Made by a program: the position numbers and the translations under genes
Part shown: piece by piece, positions 40,655-49,920 of the stretch
Numbering within the stretch: position 1 is the stretch's first letter
Layout: each line of letters opens with the position of its first letter
NCBI RefSeq assembly: GCF_000813125.1
Contig: NZ_BASE01000035.1
Coordinates: 37,916 to 101,915 of the forward strand
DNA from: Mesobacillus selenatarsenatis SF-1
GTDB taxonomy: Bacteria; Bacillota; Bacilli; Bacillales; Cytobacillaceae
DNA length: 64,000 nt
Direction: 5' to 3'
Notes under the pieces: generated by a model
What the model was told of the DNA's origin: nothing
Databases searched by the model: none
The model's input: the letters and a program-made list of their open reading frames with translations, nothing else

Positions 40655-41443
40655 ATGAAGGATCAGATCATAACTGTATTAAATCAAATTGAAAAAGAAT
40701 ATGAGGTAAAAATACTTTATGCATGTGACGCCGGGAGCAGAGCGCTGGGATTTGCTTCACAAGAAAGTGATTATGATATCCGTTTCATTTATATTCATAA
40801 AAAAGATTGGTATTTATCGATTGATCAGCAGAAGAATTTTATCGAAATACCAAAAGAAGATCCGCTTTCCATTATTGTCGATCCCAAATTAGATGTCGTC
40901 GGCTGGGAACTTATCAAAACACTAAGGCTTTTCCGGAAGTCTAATCCTTCCTTGCTCGAATGGCTTAATTCAAAATATGTTTATTGTAATCATGCTTATC
41001 TGGCCGAAAAATTGAAGTTAATGCAAGATACTGTCATTTCACATAAAGCATACATAAACCACCACCTCAATCTTGTAACAAAAAATGTCAACGATATGCA
41101 AAAGAACAAGGAGTGGAGGGGGAAGGTATATCTATATATTCTCAGGTCAATCCTGTCGGCAAAATGGTTGCAAATACATAAGCAAATACCACCAGTCGAA
41201 TTCATAGAACTTTTAAGTATTTTAGAAAACTCACTAGTAAAAAGGGAAGTGAAGGACTTACTTTGGAAGAAACAAAGCGGGGAACATTATTTAACTGAGA
41301 AAAACATGATTCTTAATGAGTTCATAGAACAAGAAATTGAACTGCTTGCCAGTTATGCAAAAAATTCCAGTGGAAAATCTGACGATCCTACAAAAGAACT
41401 TAACGAATTGTTTCGACTTACACTCAAGGAAGTGTGGGAGTAA
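40655..41443 (+). CDS. YcgL-type nucleotidyltransferase-fold protein
   Basis: A 262-residue protein of the YcgL family. The nucleotidyltransferase motif is degenerate but visible: CDAGSRALGFASQESDYDIRFIYIH (about 24-48), with GSR and the SDYD acidic pair. The rest is mostly helical. The activity has not been established for this family as far as I know. ATG at 40655 follows AAAGGGG by 11 bases; GTG at 40631 is also open. It is a single gene divergent from csbD. Confidence 0.75.
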   Translation: MKDQIITVLNQIEKEYEVKILYACDAGSRALGFASQESDYDIRFIYIHKKDWYLSIDQQKNFIEIPKEDPLSIIVDPKLDVVGWELIKTLRLFRKSNPSLLEWLNSKYVYCNHAYLAEKLKLMQDTVISHKAYINHHLNLVTKNVNDMQKNKEWRGKVYLYILRSILSAKWLQIHKQIPPVEFIELLSILENSLVKREVKDLLWKKQSGEHYLTEKNMILNEFIEQEIELLASYAKNSSGKSDDPTKELNELFRLTLKEVWE

Positions 41444-41486
41444 TCCGATTTTTGACTGTAAGTGTTCTCTGTAGTTCAAATGAATT

Positions 41487-41526
41487 TGGCCGGACTGCTC
41501 TTAAAGCAGTTCCGGCCATGTTTATT
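41487..41526. terminator. Terminator between the YcgL-like and pduL genes
   Basis: TGGCCGGACTGCT and AGCAGTTCCGGCCA form a long stem, followed by T-rich sequence on the plus strand. Confidence 0.8.
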
Positions 41527-42085
41527 TCATTATTTCAACCTGGTCGCCAGTTCGCAGGCCAGCCGCGTTAGCTTCATCAGTATCAATGTGCATATCAAGA
41601 GCGTAGGAGTCTTTCACCCTTATGAGTACTTTATTGAATACTAAGCTTCTTTCACCGGCAGATTTAACACTTACATAGTCTCCATCCTTGACATTATACT
41701 TTGCAGCGTCAGCTTGGGTCATATGAATATGGCGTTCTGCCACAATGACGCCTTCCTGAATTTCCAGTTCACCTTTTTGGCCGACAAGCTTAATGCCTGG
41801 AGTGCCTGCAATCTTCCCTGAAGCTCTTAATGGTGCTTTTACTCCGAGGGAAAAGGAGTCAGTCTTGGAAATTTCAAGCTGAGTAAACTTCCTTAAAGGA
41901 CCAAGAATCCTGACTGCGGGAAATTCCCCTTTTGGACCAATGACTCTTACTGTTTCGTTCGCGGCAAATTCCCCTGGCTGTGAAAGCTCTTTAGCAGTAG
42001 TGAGCTGATATCCTTCACCGAATAGCTGATCTAGATCTTCTCTTTTTAAATGAATATGACGATTTGATACACCAATAGGAATCAT
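41522..42085 (-). CDS. pduL: Phosphate propanoyltransferase PduL
   Basis: A 187-residue enzyme that exchanges phosphate and CoA on acyl groups (acyl-CoA + Pi). The two tandem barrel domains each start with a His-rich motif: VSNRHIHL (about 6-13) and VAERHIHMTQADA (about 116-128), the zinc ligands. PLRxFxQLEIS and DMHIDTDEANAAG are conserved. There is no encapsulation peptide and no microcompartment gene nearby, so it probably works in the cytosol in acetate or propionate metabolism. AAAGGAG precedes the ATG. Confidence 0.85.
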   Translation of the reverse strand: MIPIGVSNRHIHLKREDLDQLFGEGYQLTTAKELSQPGEFAANETVRVIGPKGEFPAVRILGPLRKFTQLEISKTDSFSLGVKAPLRASGKIAGTPGIKLVGQKGELEIQEGVIVAERHIHMTQADAAKYNVKDGDYVSVKSAGERSLVFNKVLIRVKDSYALDMHIDTDEANAAGLRTGDQVEIMK

Positions 42086-42237
42086 TTGAGAACTCCTTTC
42101 AAGTTCTTTGATTCATTTATTTTACCCTGCCTGAATTATTAAACACCTAAAAAAATACCCATAATTACTTTCGATAGTTAATTTTATTGCTTTATAGAGT
42201 AATTTAGTTTACTATCTAAAGTAAGGAGGTGCTATTA

Positions 42238-43284
42238 ATGGAAAATCTTAGACTTAATGTTGCGTTGTTAAGAAAAAAGGTGCCAAATCTTACATCTGCA
42301 GCTAAATCTGTAGGACTGAGACCTGCCACCGTTTCAAATTTGTCTACCGGAAAAATACCGGTCGGCAGGGCAGAGGTACGGACGATAGTCGCTTTGGCAG
42401 AGCTGGCTGGTTGCAGTTTGGATGAACTAATTTTAAGAGGGGAGAGTGTAGAAATGATTAAAACTGGCATTAAAACTTTGGACTTATTTGCGCCAATTGC
42501 CAAGGGCGGAACTGTTGGGCTGGTTGCGCGGCCGGGAATGGGTCAATTAGTTGTACTTGCCGAGATGCTCTACCGACTGAAAAGTGAAGGGTATGTCACA
42601 ATTCTTATTAAACCGAAGGGGAATCACCCAGAGCTTGACGATATTCTGAATGACGTTGATTACGTTACAAACAATATCGAAGAGACATATAAGGTAATGT
42701 TAAAAGAAGGTACAGAGAAAGATTACGTACTTACAGCCGACAGATCCTGTGTAATATCAGGTGAAATGTTCACATTACAGGAAACTTTCGATGACAAAGG
42801 AATCAGCCAGGTAACGACATTCCTGATGGATTTGAAAGGAGAGGCAGTCGATGAAGACCTTCCGTATGGCCCTCTTGATACTTTATGGCAATTCGATGCC
42901 GACCTTGCAGCACGTCATAAATACCCTGCAATCAACCCAATCTACTCAACATCCTCCATCCTAGAAGGGTCATATTTAGACCCTGTACACCATAGCATTC
43001 AACAAAGAGCGCAAAAGCTTTTACGCAGGTACAGAGAATTGCGGGCGATCGTCAATGTGCATGGCATCGAACGCCTTCCAGCTGCCGAGTCGCAAATTTA
43101 TCAGCAAGGCGAGAAATTGGAGGCATATTTGACGCAGCCTTTCTTTGTAGCGGAAACATACACTGGCAAGAAGGGAGAGGACGTAAAACTCGAGGAAACG
43201 CTAAACGATGTGAAAAGAATCCTTGAAAACCCTTCTAGTATATCCGAAGCCAATGAGCTTAATTTTATTGGGAATTTAAATTGA
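42238..43284 (+). CDS. HTH fused to a degenerate F1-ATPase beta-like domain
   Basis: A 348-residue protein. Residues 1-66 form a helix-turn-helix of the Cro/XRE type (SAAKSVGLRPATVSNLSTGK). Residues 73-330 resemble the ATP synthase beta subunit: TGIKTLDLFAPIAKGGTVGL corresponds to its pre-P-loop region, and LAARHKYPAINPIYSTSSIL, LLRRYRELRAIVNVHGIERL and FLTQPF-type LTQPFFVAETYTG match its C-terminal domain. The Walker A loop reads ARPGMGQL (97-104), so the essential Lys is Gln103 and the Thr is Leu104. The DELSEED-type loop is lost too. It is therefore unlikely to hydrolyse ATP by the usual mechanism. AAGGAGG precedes the start. The function is unknown. Confidence 0.72.
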   Translation: MENLRLNVALLRKKVPNLTSAAKSVGLRPATVSNLSTGKIPVGRAEVRTIVALAELAGCSLDELILRGESVEMIKTGIKTLDLFAPIAKGGTVGLVARPGMGQLVVLAEMLYRLKSEGYVTILIKPKGNHPELDDILNDVDYVTNNIEETYKVMLKEGTEKDYVLTADRSCVISGEMFTLQETFDDKGISQVTTFLMDLKGEAVDEDLPYGPLDTLWQFDADLAARHKYPAINPIYSTSSILEGSYLDPVHHSIQQRAQKLLRRYRELRAIVNVHGIERLPAAESQIYQQGEKLEAYLTQPFFVAETYTGKKGEDVKLEETLNDVKRILENPSSISEANELNFIGNLN

Positions 43285-43401
43285 TGATGCAGGCCCAATC
43301 ATTTGATTGGGCTTTTCCTGTTCCATTCCTTTTGGAATATTAATATTTGAATCAGTCCATCTTAATAGAGATATTTAATCAGGGAAGGTGGAAGGAGCAC
43401 T

Positions 43402-44271
43402 GTGAACAGGAACAAAAAACATTATATGCCGTTTTTCATCCTCCTTGTCATCCACACTTCTTTAATGATCTATGCATTCTACAAGAATAAAGACCGAAAG
43501 AAGATGCTCATCACTCTTTTATCGGGAATGGGTCTTTGTTTTATTTTTGAATACTTCATTTTGAGTCTTTTGAAAGCTTATCGCTACAAGCCTAAATTGT
43601 TCAAAAATAAGGATTTGGACAATTTTTTTGGTGCAATTATGTCCCAGGCAGTTTTTATTCCATTCACCGCCATTTTTATAACATCTTTCAAAATTGGTTT
43701 GAAAGGAAAAGTCTTATTCGCTATTTTTTTCGGACTAATCGAGAAGCTTTTCTTGTTTATGGGTATCCATAGAAACAATTGGTGGAAGACGAGATATACG
43801 GTTACCCTCATTCCACTCTTTTTTTACATAAATGATTTTTGGTATCAACAACTTCGAATTGGAACATCTGTTTTCCATTTTAGCTCATTATTCCTTGGCA
43901 TTCTGGTAAATGGGCTGAACCTAATGTACTCCTTATCAATACTTAGAAAGTTCAGATTTGGTTTCGAAAGATGGCATAGCTGGAAAGAACACTTCAAAAT
44001 TGCACCAACCTATTCGTTTATTCTATCAATGGCAACAGCATTGTTGATTAAAAACGACAGTGGATGGAAAGGAATATTACAGGCTTTTAGTTTCGCAAAG
44101 ATAATGGATGTTCTGATCATGAAAGCTGGAATCGCCAAAAGAAATTTCCGCCATTTTATTATTAATAATTCAATTCATTTATTCATGATTTTTTGGGCTA
44201 CTTTATTAAAAAAGTGGATATATAAAGACCTGAGAAAGCGAAAGGGAACAACTGCTGAAGTTGAAAAGTAA
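43402..44271 (+). CDS. Uncharacterised multi-pass membrane protein
   Basis: A 289-residue basic protein with about eight hydrophobic segments. The start is GTG, preceded by GGTGGAAGGAG. Charged loops are rich in Lys and Arg (KNKDRKKM, RYKPKLFKNKDLDNFFG, MGIHRNNWWKTRY). I recognise no family; there is no transport or protease motif. It lies after the HTH/F1-like gene with a 117-base gap and ends at a terminator. Its base use is like its neighbours. Confidence 0.65.
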   Translation: MNRNKKHYMPFFILLVIHTSLMIYAFYKNKDRKKMLITLLSGMGLCFIFEYFILSLLKAYRYKPKLFKNKDLDNFFGAIMSQAVFIPFTAIFITSFKIGLKGKVLFAIFFGLIEKLFLFMGIHRNNWWKTRYTVTLIPLFFYINDFWYQQLRIGTSVFHFSSLFLGILVNGLNLMYSLSILRKFRFGFERWHSWKEHFKIAPTYSFILSMATALLIKNDSGWKGILQAFSFAKIMDVLIMKAGIAKRNFRHFIINNSIHLFMIFWATLLKKWIYKDLRKRKGTTAEVEK

Positions 44272-44302
44272 AAGAGCCGGCACCCAATGCTGGCTCTTAC
44301 AT
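44271..44302. terminator. Terminator between convergent membrane-protein genes
   Basis: AAGAGCCGGCA and TGCTGGCTCTT form an 11-bp stem with one G-U pair and T-rich flanks. Confidence 0.75.
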
Positions 44303-44304
44303 AA

Positions 44305-44793
44305 TTAATAGCGACCCACCTGAAGCTGTTTATATACCTCTTCGCGCACTTCCTGCAATGTGCCGGGATCAAGCAGCTTACTGGTGCTTATCCTTAAATA
44401 TGTCTGCTCATCAATAGTGCCTTCCTGCTGCAGCTTATCGAGATGTGGCAGACGGAAGTTCCCAATAGGCAAATAGGCAAGGTACATATTTTCTCCATTC
44501 TGTTTTAAAGATATTTTGATACCCTTAAGAACGGGAAAAAAATAAGATGAATAATCTTGCTCAATAACCAAGTCCTCCTTTAACGCATTCTTAATATATG
44601 GCAAAGTAGTCGGCATTGAGATAAAGTAGATCATTTGGTCATAGGAATAATGCAATTCTGATACCTTGAACCCATAATGTGCAGTAACCCGGTTGGAATA
44701 ATGCTTTTGTGAAAGATTATATAAGGGCCTGCTTGTCAAAGCGGAAGCCATGAAAAAGAAAAGGGTAGCAAGAATAAATGCCAGTTCAATCAA
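44305..44793 (-). CDS. Membrane-anchored protein of unknown function downstream of the GGDEF gene
   Basis: A 162-residue protein with one N-terminal hydrophobic helix (LAFILATLFFFMASAL) and a soluble domain that I do not recognise. It starts with TTG and overlaps the upstream diguanylate cyclase gene by 8 bases, so the two are translationally coupled. A role linked to c-di-GMP signalling is possible from context only. Confidence 0.6.
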   Translation of the reverse strand: MIELAFILATLFFFMASALTSRPLYNLSQKHYSNRVTAHYGFKVSELHYSYDQMIYFISMPTTLPYIKNALKEDLVIEQDYSSYFFPVLKGIKISLKQNGENMYLAYLPIGNFRLPHLDKLQQEGTIDEQTYLRISTSKLLDPGTLQEVREEVYKQLQVGRY

Positions 44794-46327
44794 TGTTCAC
44801 AAACTCCTTAAAAGAAACTACCGTATTTTTACCTGCGCTTTTAGCTTTGTATAGGGCCTGGTCAGCAGCTTCTATCAATTCATTTTTAGTGGTTATTTCC
44901 GAATGGTCCGTACAGGCTATTCCGATACTCACGGTTAATGTGCCGCTGGGCTGTGTCTTTTCACCAGGAAAGCTTGCTTTCTCAACGTTCGATCGAATTG
45001 TTTCCGCTATTATTTCAGCTTGGTCAAGAAGGGTGCCAGGCAATAGGACTACAAATTCTTCTCCGCCAAATCGAAAGGAAAAATCATCAGACCTTAATGA
45101 ATTAACAATGACTCTTGCCAGCTTCATCAACACTTCATTCCCAAGCAGGTGGCCGTTTTTGTCATTGAAAACCTTAAAGAAATCGATATCAAAGATGATT
45201 AACGAAAGGGGACTATTCCGTTTTCCTTCAACCGGGAAGTATTCATTAAGAATAGTCTGGAATGCCCGTTGGTTGAGAAGACCTGTCAAACCATCGCGTA
45301 AAGCCATTTCCTCAATTTGTTCATAAAGATTAGCATGGTCAAGAGCAATCGCAGCCTGGTTCGCCAGAGGAAGGATATTTTCAGTATCCATCAAGGTAAT
45401 CGGTCTCTTATTAACAATATTATCAATCAGCAGGATTCCGATATTCTTACCCTGGTTAATTAGCGGGATCACTGCAAACTCCTCAGTTTGGAACAAATCT
45501 TTAATTAAAACCTGTGACGGATCCTCTTTTGAAATGCTATTAACAATAACTGGTTTTTGAGTTGATAAGGCTAACCCAAAGATGTTATGTTCATCAATTG
45601 GTATATCCAGCGAACGTAAAATAGCATTCAACTCCGGGTCGGTAAAATTGCTGTCAAAGTTATGTTCAATTAAATCACTGAGTTTTAGTCTGTTTTCAGA
45701 AATCTTTTCCCAAACTTCATAGCCTTTCTTAACATCCATAGGGCCAACACCAACAATCCCTTTAAGGGACTTAGTTTCATTGGAGGCAAGAAAAATCATC
45801 GCTCTGTTAAATCCAAGGCCATGGCCCGCTGTAACCGATGTCAAGATCACTTTCAAAAGCAGATCCTGCTGAAGAGTGCCCTGCATCGTTGTGCTCACTT
45901 CACGAAAGACCTGTAAATGCTTAGATTGCTCCATGAGCATATACATCCAGTCATGGTGGTCTCTCTTTTTATTGAGTAAATATAGCGAAATGTAGCCGGC
46001 ACTCGCCCCGATTACCAAATAAACGGGGAGAACTGCCAATGGGAATCCTTCTGTATGTAAATAAACGATAAGAATACTAATAAAGGCTGCCACAATACCA
46101 CCAATTAATTTAAAAGCATAACCCGCAGTCGCAATAAATAAAAGAATAGTCCAGCTTAATTGATTACTTCCATAAAAATATACTGCAGTCTCAACCAGGA
46201 TCAATGATGCAGCAGAGAAAATCAGTTGGTTCAAAAAAGCGCTTACATGAAATCTTAATACATTTGCTGTTAGTGATAGTACAACAGCTATAATAATCAA
46301 TAAAAAAATTGCGCTCAGCTTGCTCAC
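44786..46327 (-). CDS. Membrane diguanylate cyclase (GAF-GGDEF)
   Basis: A 513-residue protein. Six hydrophobic segments in the first 140 residues are followed by a GAF-like domain (about 170-330) and a GGDEF domain. The active site reads GGEEF, and an RSDD sequence nine residues before it matches the inhibitory I-site RxxD, so product inhibition is likely. It makes c-di-GMP. The start is GTG at 46327, which overlaps its Shine-Dalgarno-like GGAG, so the true start may be a few codons later. It is coupled to the small membrane gene downstream. Confidence 0.85.
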   Translation of the reverse strand: MSKLSAIFLLIIIAVVLSLTANVLRFHVSAFLNQLIFSAASLILVETAVYFYGSNQLSWTILLFIATAGYAFKLIGGIVAAFISILIVYLHTEGFPLAVLPVYLVIGASAGYISLYLLNKKRDHHDWMYMLMEQSKHLQVFREVSTTMQGTLQQDLLLKVILTSVTAGHGLGFNRAMIFLASNETKSLKGIVGVGPMDVKKGYEVWEKISENRLKLSDLIEHNFDSNFTDPELNAILRSLDIPIDEHNIFGLALSTQKPVIVNSISKEDPSQVLIKDLFQTEEFAVIPLINQGKNIGILLIDNIVNKRPITLMDTENILPLANQAAIALDHANLYEQIEEMALRDGLTGLLNQRAFQTILNEYFPVEGKRNSPLSLIIFDIDFFKVFNDKNGHLLGNEVLMKLARVIVNSLRSDDFSFRFGGEEFVVLLPGTLLDQAEIIAETIRSNVEKASFPGEKTQPSGTLTVSIGIACTDHSEITTKNELIEAADQALYKAKSAGKNTVVSFKEFVNID

Positions 46328-46517
46328 TCCTAAATTTATATCATACTTCTATTTTACTATCTTTTTGTAAAATTGATAGGATGTTTTTATCGCTCCATTC
46401 CGCTTAAATCTACAATGCTTAACATTCACCATTTATCTTTAACACAGGTAGATTATTAAATAAATATCGGAAAGTTAAGGAAAGATATAGATATTATCAG
46501 TGCATTGGGGTGTAAAA

Positions 46518-47525
46518 ATGGAGGACAAGACAAAAATCCGGCTTACTGCGGCAGAAATGTCCAGTTTATGGACGCAATACATAAATGATACAGTCTCTAT
46601 TTGTGTTTTGAGTTATTTTATGAACAACATAGACGACAAAAAGGTAAAAGAAATCGTGGAGTTTGCTCTCGGCGCATCACAAAAAAACATTTCTCTTTTA
46701 AAGGAGATTTTCAATCGTGAAGATTTTCCCTACCCAATTGGATTCACAAAGAAAGACGTGAATGTCCATGCTCCACGGCTTTTTTCCGATACATTCATCA
46801 TGATGTATTTAAGGCATATGTCTATCCTTGGTATGGCAGCAAATACTGTGGCAATCGGACTTGGGACGCGGCCTGATGTAATTAACTTTCATAAAAGCGT
46901 CTTAAAATCTGCGATAGGACTGCAAGATTTGACTAGGGAAACAATGCTGGAGCAAGGAACTTACATAAGACCACCATTTATTTCTGTGCCAGATAAAGTT
47001 GATTTTGTTGAAAAACAAAAATTCCTGTCAGGGGTCAAAAGCAGGAGACGCGCGCTTACCTCAGTGGAAATTACTCATCTATTCCTGAATATACAAACAA
47101 ACCAAATAGGAAAGGCTCTGATCATGGGCTTCTTGCAAGTGGCCCAGGATAAAGAGGTCAAAGGCTATCTGCAGCGAGGAAAGAAAATCGCTCAAAAACA
47201 TGTTGATTTGTTCAGTGATATCCTCAAGAATAATGACATCCCGGCCCCCATGTTTTGGGATTCAGCTGTAACAGACAGTACAACACAGGTATTTTCAGAT
47301 AAACTTATCTTATTCCATGTCTCAGCAATGATCGCCGCAGGTATCGGGAATTATGGTGCCGCTATGGCAGCAAGTCCGCGTAAGGATATTGGACTGAAAT
47401 ATGCTTCACTGATTCCTGAAATTGCGCTATATGCAGAAGATGGTGCCAATATCATGATCAAAAACTCATGGTTGGAGGAACCTCCAATGGCTGACGACCG
47501 CGACCAGTTGTCCGGTTTGACATAA
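46518..47525 (+). CDS. DUF3231 family protein
   Basis: A 335-residue protein made of two similar all-alpha halves (about 10-160 and 175-325), each with a ferritin-like helix pattern: SSLWTQYINDTVSICVLSYF in the first and THLFLNIQTNQIGKALIMGF in the second. This duplicated layout is characteristic of DUF3231 in Bacillus. The function is not established. ATG at 46518 is preceded by GGGGTG. It is a single gene with its own terminator. Confidence 0.78.
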   Translation: MEDKTKIRLTAAEMSSLWTQYINDTVSICVLSYFMNNIDDKKVKEIVEFALGASQKNISLLKEIFNREDFPYPIGFTKKDVNVHAPRLFSDTFIMMYLRHMSILGMAANTVAIGLGTRPDVINFHKSVLKSAIGLQDLTRETMLEQGTYIRPPFISVPDKVDFVEKQKFLSGVKSRRRALTSVEITHLFLNIQTNQIGKALIMGFLQVAQDKEVKGYLQRGKKIAQKHVDLFSDILKNNDIPAPMFWDSAVTDSTTQVFSDKLILFHVSAMIAAGIGNYGAAMAASPRKDIGLKYASLIPEIALYAEDGANIMIKNSWLEEPPMADDRDQLSGLT

Positions 47526-47539
47526 AGGACTGAAAATAG

Positions 47540-47575
47540 GGTGTCCCATATCCTTTGGGACACCATTAATTATTG
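47540..47575 (+). terminator. Terminator of the DUF3231 gene
   Basis: GGTGTCCCA and TGGGACACC form a 9-bp stem, followed by ATTAATTATTGTTT. Confidence 0.7.
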
Positions 47576-47614
47576 TTTGATGTATCATGAATAGGGAAGA
47601 GAAGTTCTTCCAGC

Positions 47615-47986
47615 TTATTTGGTATTCTGTGCATTTGGAAATTTTACGGGAGTGTTAACTGATAAATGATCTCGGTATGATCGGTAAGCTACAACAGTGT
47701 GATTATGGGAATGGACATCAAGCTGCAAAACTTTTGCATTTTTTGTCTCTAGATAGTAGCTCATTTCACCCTGTACGAGTTCATAAAACGATAAATTCAC
47801 ACCCAGGTATTCTTTTTTTACAACTGTTGCATCAGGATGAGTCTTCACGAAATCAGCTATTTGCTGAACAGAGGCTGAAGAGGTCCCTGTGATGGAATAA
47901 AGGGTCTCCTTAGCGTGACTATATGCATGATGTAAAGTTGTTTTTGCTTTATTAAACAGATTATTAAACGAAAGGTTCAATTTCAT
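47615..47986 (-). CDS. Uncharacterised 123-residue protein
   Basis: A basic protein (MKLNLSFNNLFNKAKTTLHH at the start) with a predicted helical N-terminal part and a mixed C-terminal part (VVKKEYLGVNLSFYELVQGE...VLQLDVHSHNHTVVAYRSY). There is no signal peptide or membrane helix. I recognise no family. It is a single minus-strand gene with a GGAGGAAT-type site; GC content is like the surroundings. Confidence 0.6.
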   Translation of the reverse strand: MKLNLSFNNLFNKAKTTLHHAYSHAKETLYSITGTSSASVQQIADFVKTHPDATVVKKEYLGVNLSFYELVQGEMSYYLETKNAKVLQLDVHSHNHTVVAYRSYRDHLSVNTPVKFPNAQNTK

Positions 47987-48034
47987 TCCTCCATCTAAGT
48001 ATTTTTTAGATGTTAGTTAATATACCCCTGAATA

Positions 48035-49174
48035 TTAATGAGAATCCTCTTTCCGGTTTATTTTTCTTCTTATAAAATACCACCTTAAAACCGGAGGAAC
48101 TACAAAATAAATGAAAAATAACCTAAATATTTGAAAGCCTGAAACAATTGATAAATCAGCACTTACCTCATGTGCGATTATACCCATTTGATCCATTCCA
48201 CCTGGTGCCAGACTCAGAAAACTTGTAACTATATCGATGTTTAAAGCGTCTGATAGAAAGAAACTTAACACCAAAGAACCGATTACAAGCAAGAAACCAC
48301 TTAACAAAGCGAGAATGATGGTGGATGCTTTCTTCTTTAATTTCTCAGGTTTTAATAAAATACCAATATAGCCGCCTATCATCAGTTGTGAAGCATCCAT
48401 GACTGATGTTGGCAGAGTTGGGCCTGTATAGCCAGAATAAGTCATTATGGCCGTACCTAATAGCGGACCTAGTAAAAATGGAGTAGGCAATCTCAGTTCC
48501 TTGCCAATAATCACTCCGAGGATACATACTATAGAAAATATAAAGAACATAAATGGGTCAAAAATGAATGGACCCGAGCCTGCCAATTCATTCTTCATAT
48601 GACTAATATCGAAAACTGGCCCGAATATGATAAAAGGAACGACAAAAACAATCATCAATAACCTGGATACCTGAAGGAAGGTAACCGTTGTGACATCAAT
48701 CCCTTTCATTTCTTCTGCAAAAATGATCATTTGTGACAACCCGCCTGGGATGCTGCCAATTAATACTGTAGGATAATCAACACCGGACAGCCTTGAAATA
48801 ACTTTAGATATCAAGGCAGCAGACGCTACAAGGATCACCGTCATGATCAGCATTGCCGGGAGGTTTTCTATGATATTTTCAACAGAGGAGCTTGTAAAGG
48901 AAAGGCCAATTGAATAACCGATGAGCATTAACGCTACATCTCTTAAGGATCTCAGCCAACTTAGAGATAAACCTTTGAATCGATCAGCAATCATAATTGC
49001 CGACATCGGCCCGAGCAGCCATGGAACCGGAATTGATAAGAGTGAAAACACCAAACCACCAGACAAGGCTATCAAAAATGCAAATATAAATGAACTTGTA
49101 TTCACGGTTAATCTCAATGCTGCACCTTCTATAATATTTTTTGCCATCCAAGTAGGACAATACCATCCTAGCAT
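48035..49174 (-). CDS. AbrB-family membrane protein
   Basis: A 379-residue integral membrane protein with ten or more hydrophobic helices in two similar halves. The repeated core PVPWLLGPMSAIMIADRF (about 49-66) and LPTPFLLGPLLGTAIMTYSG (about 229-248) together with GSIPGGLSQMIIFAEEM and LAPGGMDQMGIIAHEV is typical of the AbrB family often annotated as ammonia monooxygenase-like or transcriptional regulators. The real role is probably membrane transport. The start is uncertain; an internal ATG at 49147 would also serve. Confidence 0.8.
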   Translation of the reverse strand: MLGWYCPTWMAKNIIEGAALRLTVNTSSFIFAFLIALSGGLVFSLLSIPVPWLLGPMSAIMIADRFKGLSLSWLRSLRDVALMLIGYSIGLSFTSSSVENIIENLPAMLIMTVILVASAALISKVISRLSGVDYPTVLIGSIPGGLSQMIIFAEEMKGIDVTTVTFLQVSRLLMIVFVVPFIIFGPVFDISHMKNELAGSGPFIFDPFMFFIFSIVCILGVIIGKELRLPTPFLLGPLLGTAIMTYSGYTGPTLPTSVMDASQLMIGGYIGILLKPEKLKKKASTIILALLSGFLLVIGSLVLSFFLSDALNIDIVTSFLSLAPGGMDQMGIIAHEVSADLSIVSGFQIFRLFFIYFVVPPVLRWYFIRRKINRKEDSH

Positions 49175-49278
49175 ATTATTTTTACCAGTTGGAAGTATTA
49201 CAAGCCTTTCACTGTTTAGCTCATTTTTTTAAGCATGGACCAAGGAAAAATAATTGTTCTACACTGGGAGATGATTTA

Positions 49279-49899
49279 ATGAATCATGTAATTAATAGCT
49301 TTGCAGAATTAAGGACATTGTTCGGGGAGCCTAGTGAGCTGGCCAAACGGAAGGTTATTCCTTTCGTAGATGAACATTGCCGTAACTACATAGACCAATC
49401 ACCGTTTCTGGTCTTATCTACCTCTGACGAAAACGGCCACACAGACGCCTCCCCGAGGGGAGATGCACCTGGTTTTGTGCTTGTTCTGGACGAAAACCGG
49501 GTTGTGATTCCAGACCGTCCCGGCAACAAAAGAATGGACTCATTGAAAAATATCTTATCCAATCCAAGGGTAGGCCTGTTATTTCTTATACCTGGGATGC
49601 CAGAAACATTGAGAGTGAATGGGAAGGCCAGTTTGACACGGGAACCAGAGCTACTAGAAAGGATGAAAGCCGGCGGAAAGAATCCTCTGCTTGGAATCGT
49701 AGTAGAAATAGAGGAATGCTATATACAATGCGGAAAAGCGTTGAAACGGTCCGGCTTATGGGATCCTGAAAGCTGGGCAGATACATCTGATTTGCCATCG
49801 GGTGCTGAAATTTTGGCAGCACACTCTAAGCTTCCTGGATCCTCAGAAGCTGATATAAAGAAGAGGTTGGAAGAAGGATATAAAAATAGACTCTATTGA
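49279..49899 (+). CDS. FMN-dependent pyridoxamine-phosphate-oxidase-fold protein
   Basis: A 206-residue split-barrel flavin protein. SPFLVLSTSDENGHTDASPRGDAPGFV (about 45-71) and DRPGNKRMDSLKNILSNPRVGLLFLIPG (about 80-107) are typical of the MSMEG_1061-type FMN-binding family. ATG at 49279 follows GGGAGATGA; the frame extends further upstream without support. The reaction is unknown. It is divergent from the AbrB-type gene. Confidence 0.8.
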   Translation: MNHVINSFAELRTLFGEPSELAKRKVIPFVDEHCRNYIDQSPFLVLSTSDENGHTDASPRGDAPGFVLVLDENRVVIPDRPGNKRMDSLKNILSNPRVGLLFLIPGMPETLRVNGKASLTREPELLERMKAGGKNPLLGIVVEIEECYIQCGKALKRSGLWDPESWADTSDLPSGAEILAAHSKLPGSSEADIKKRLEEGYKNRLY

Positions 49900-49920
49900 G
49901 AAGATACCAATAATTGAGCT

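Noticed and set aside
41522..42085. PduL as a sign of a bacterial microcompartment locus
   Set aside because: No shell protein or diol/ethanolamine enzyme gene is nearby, and the protein lacks an N-terminal encapsulation extension.
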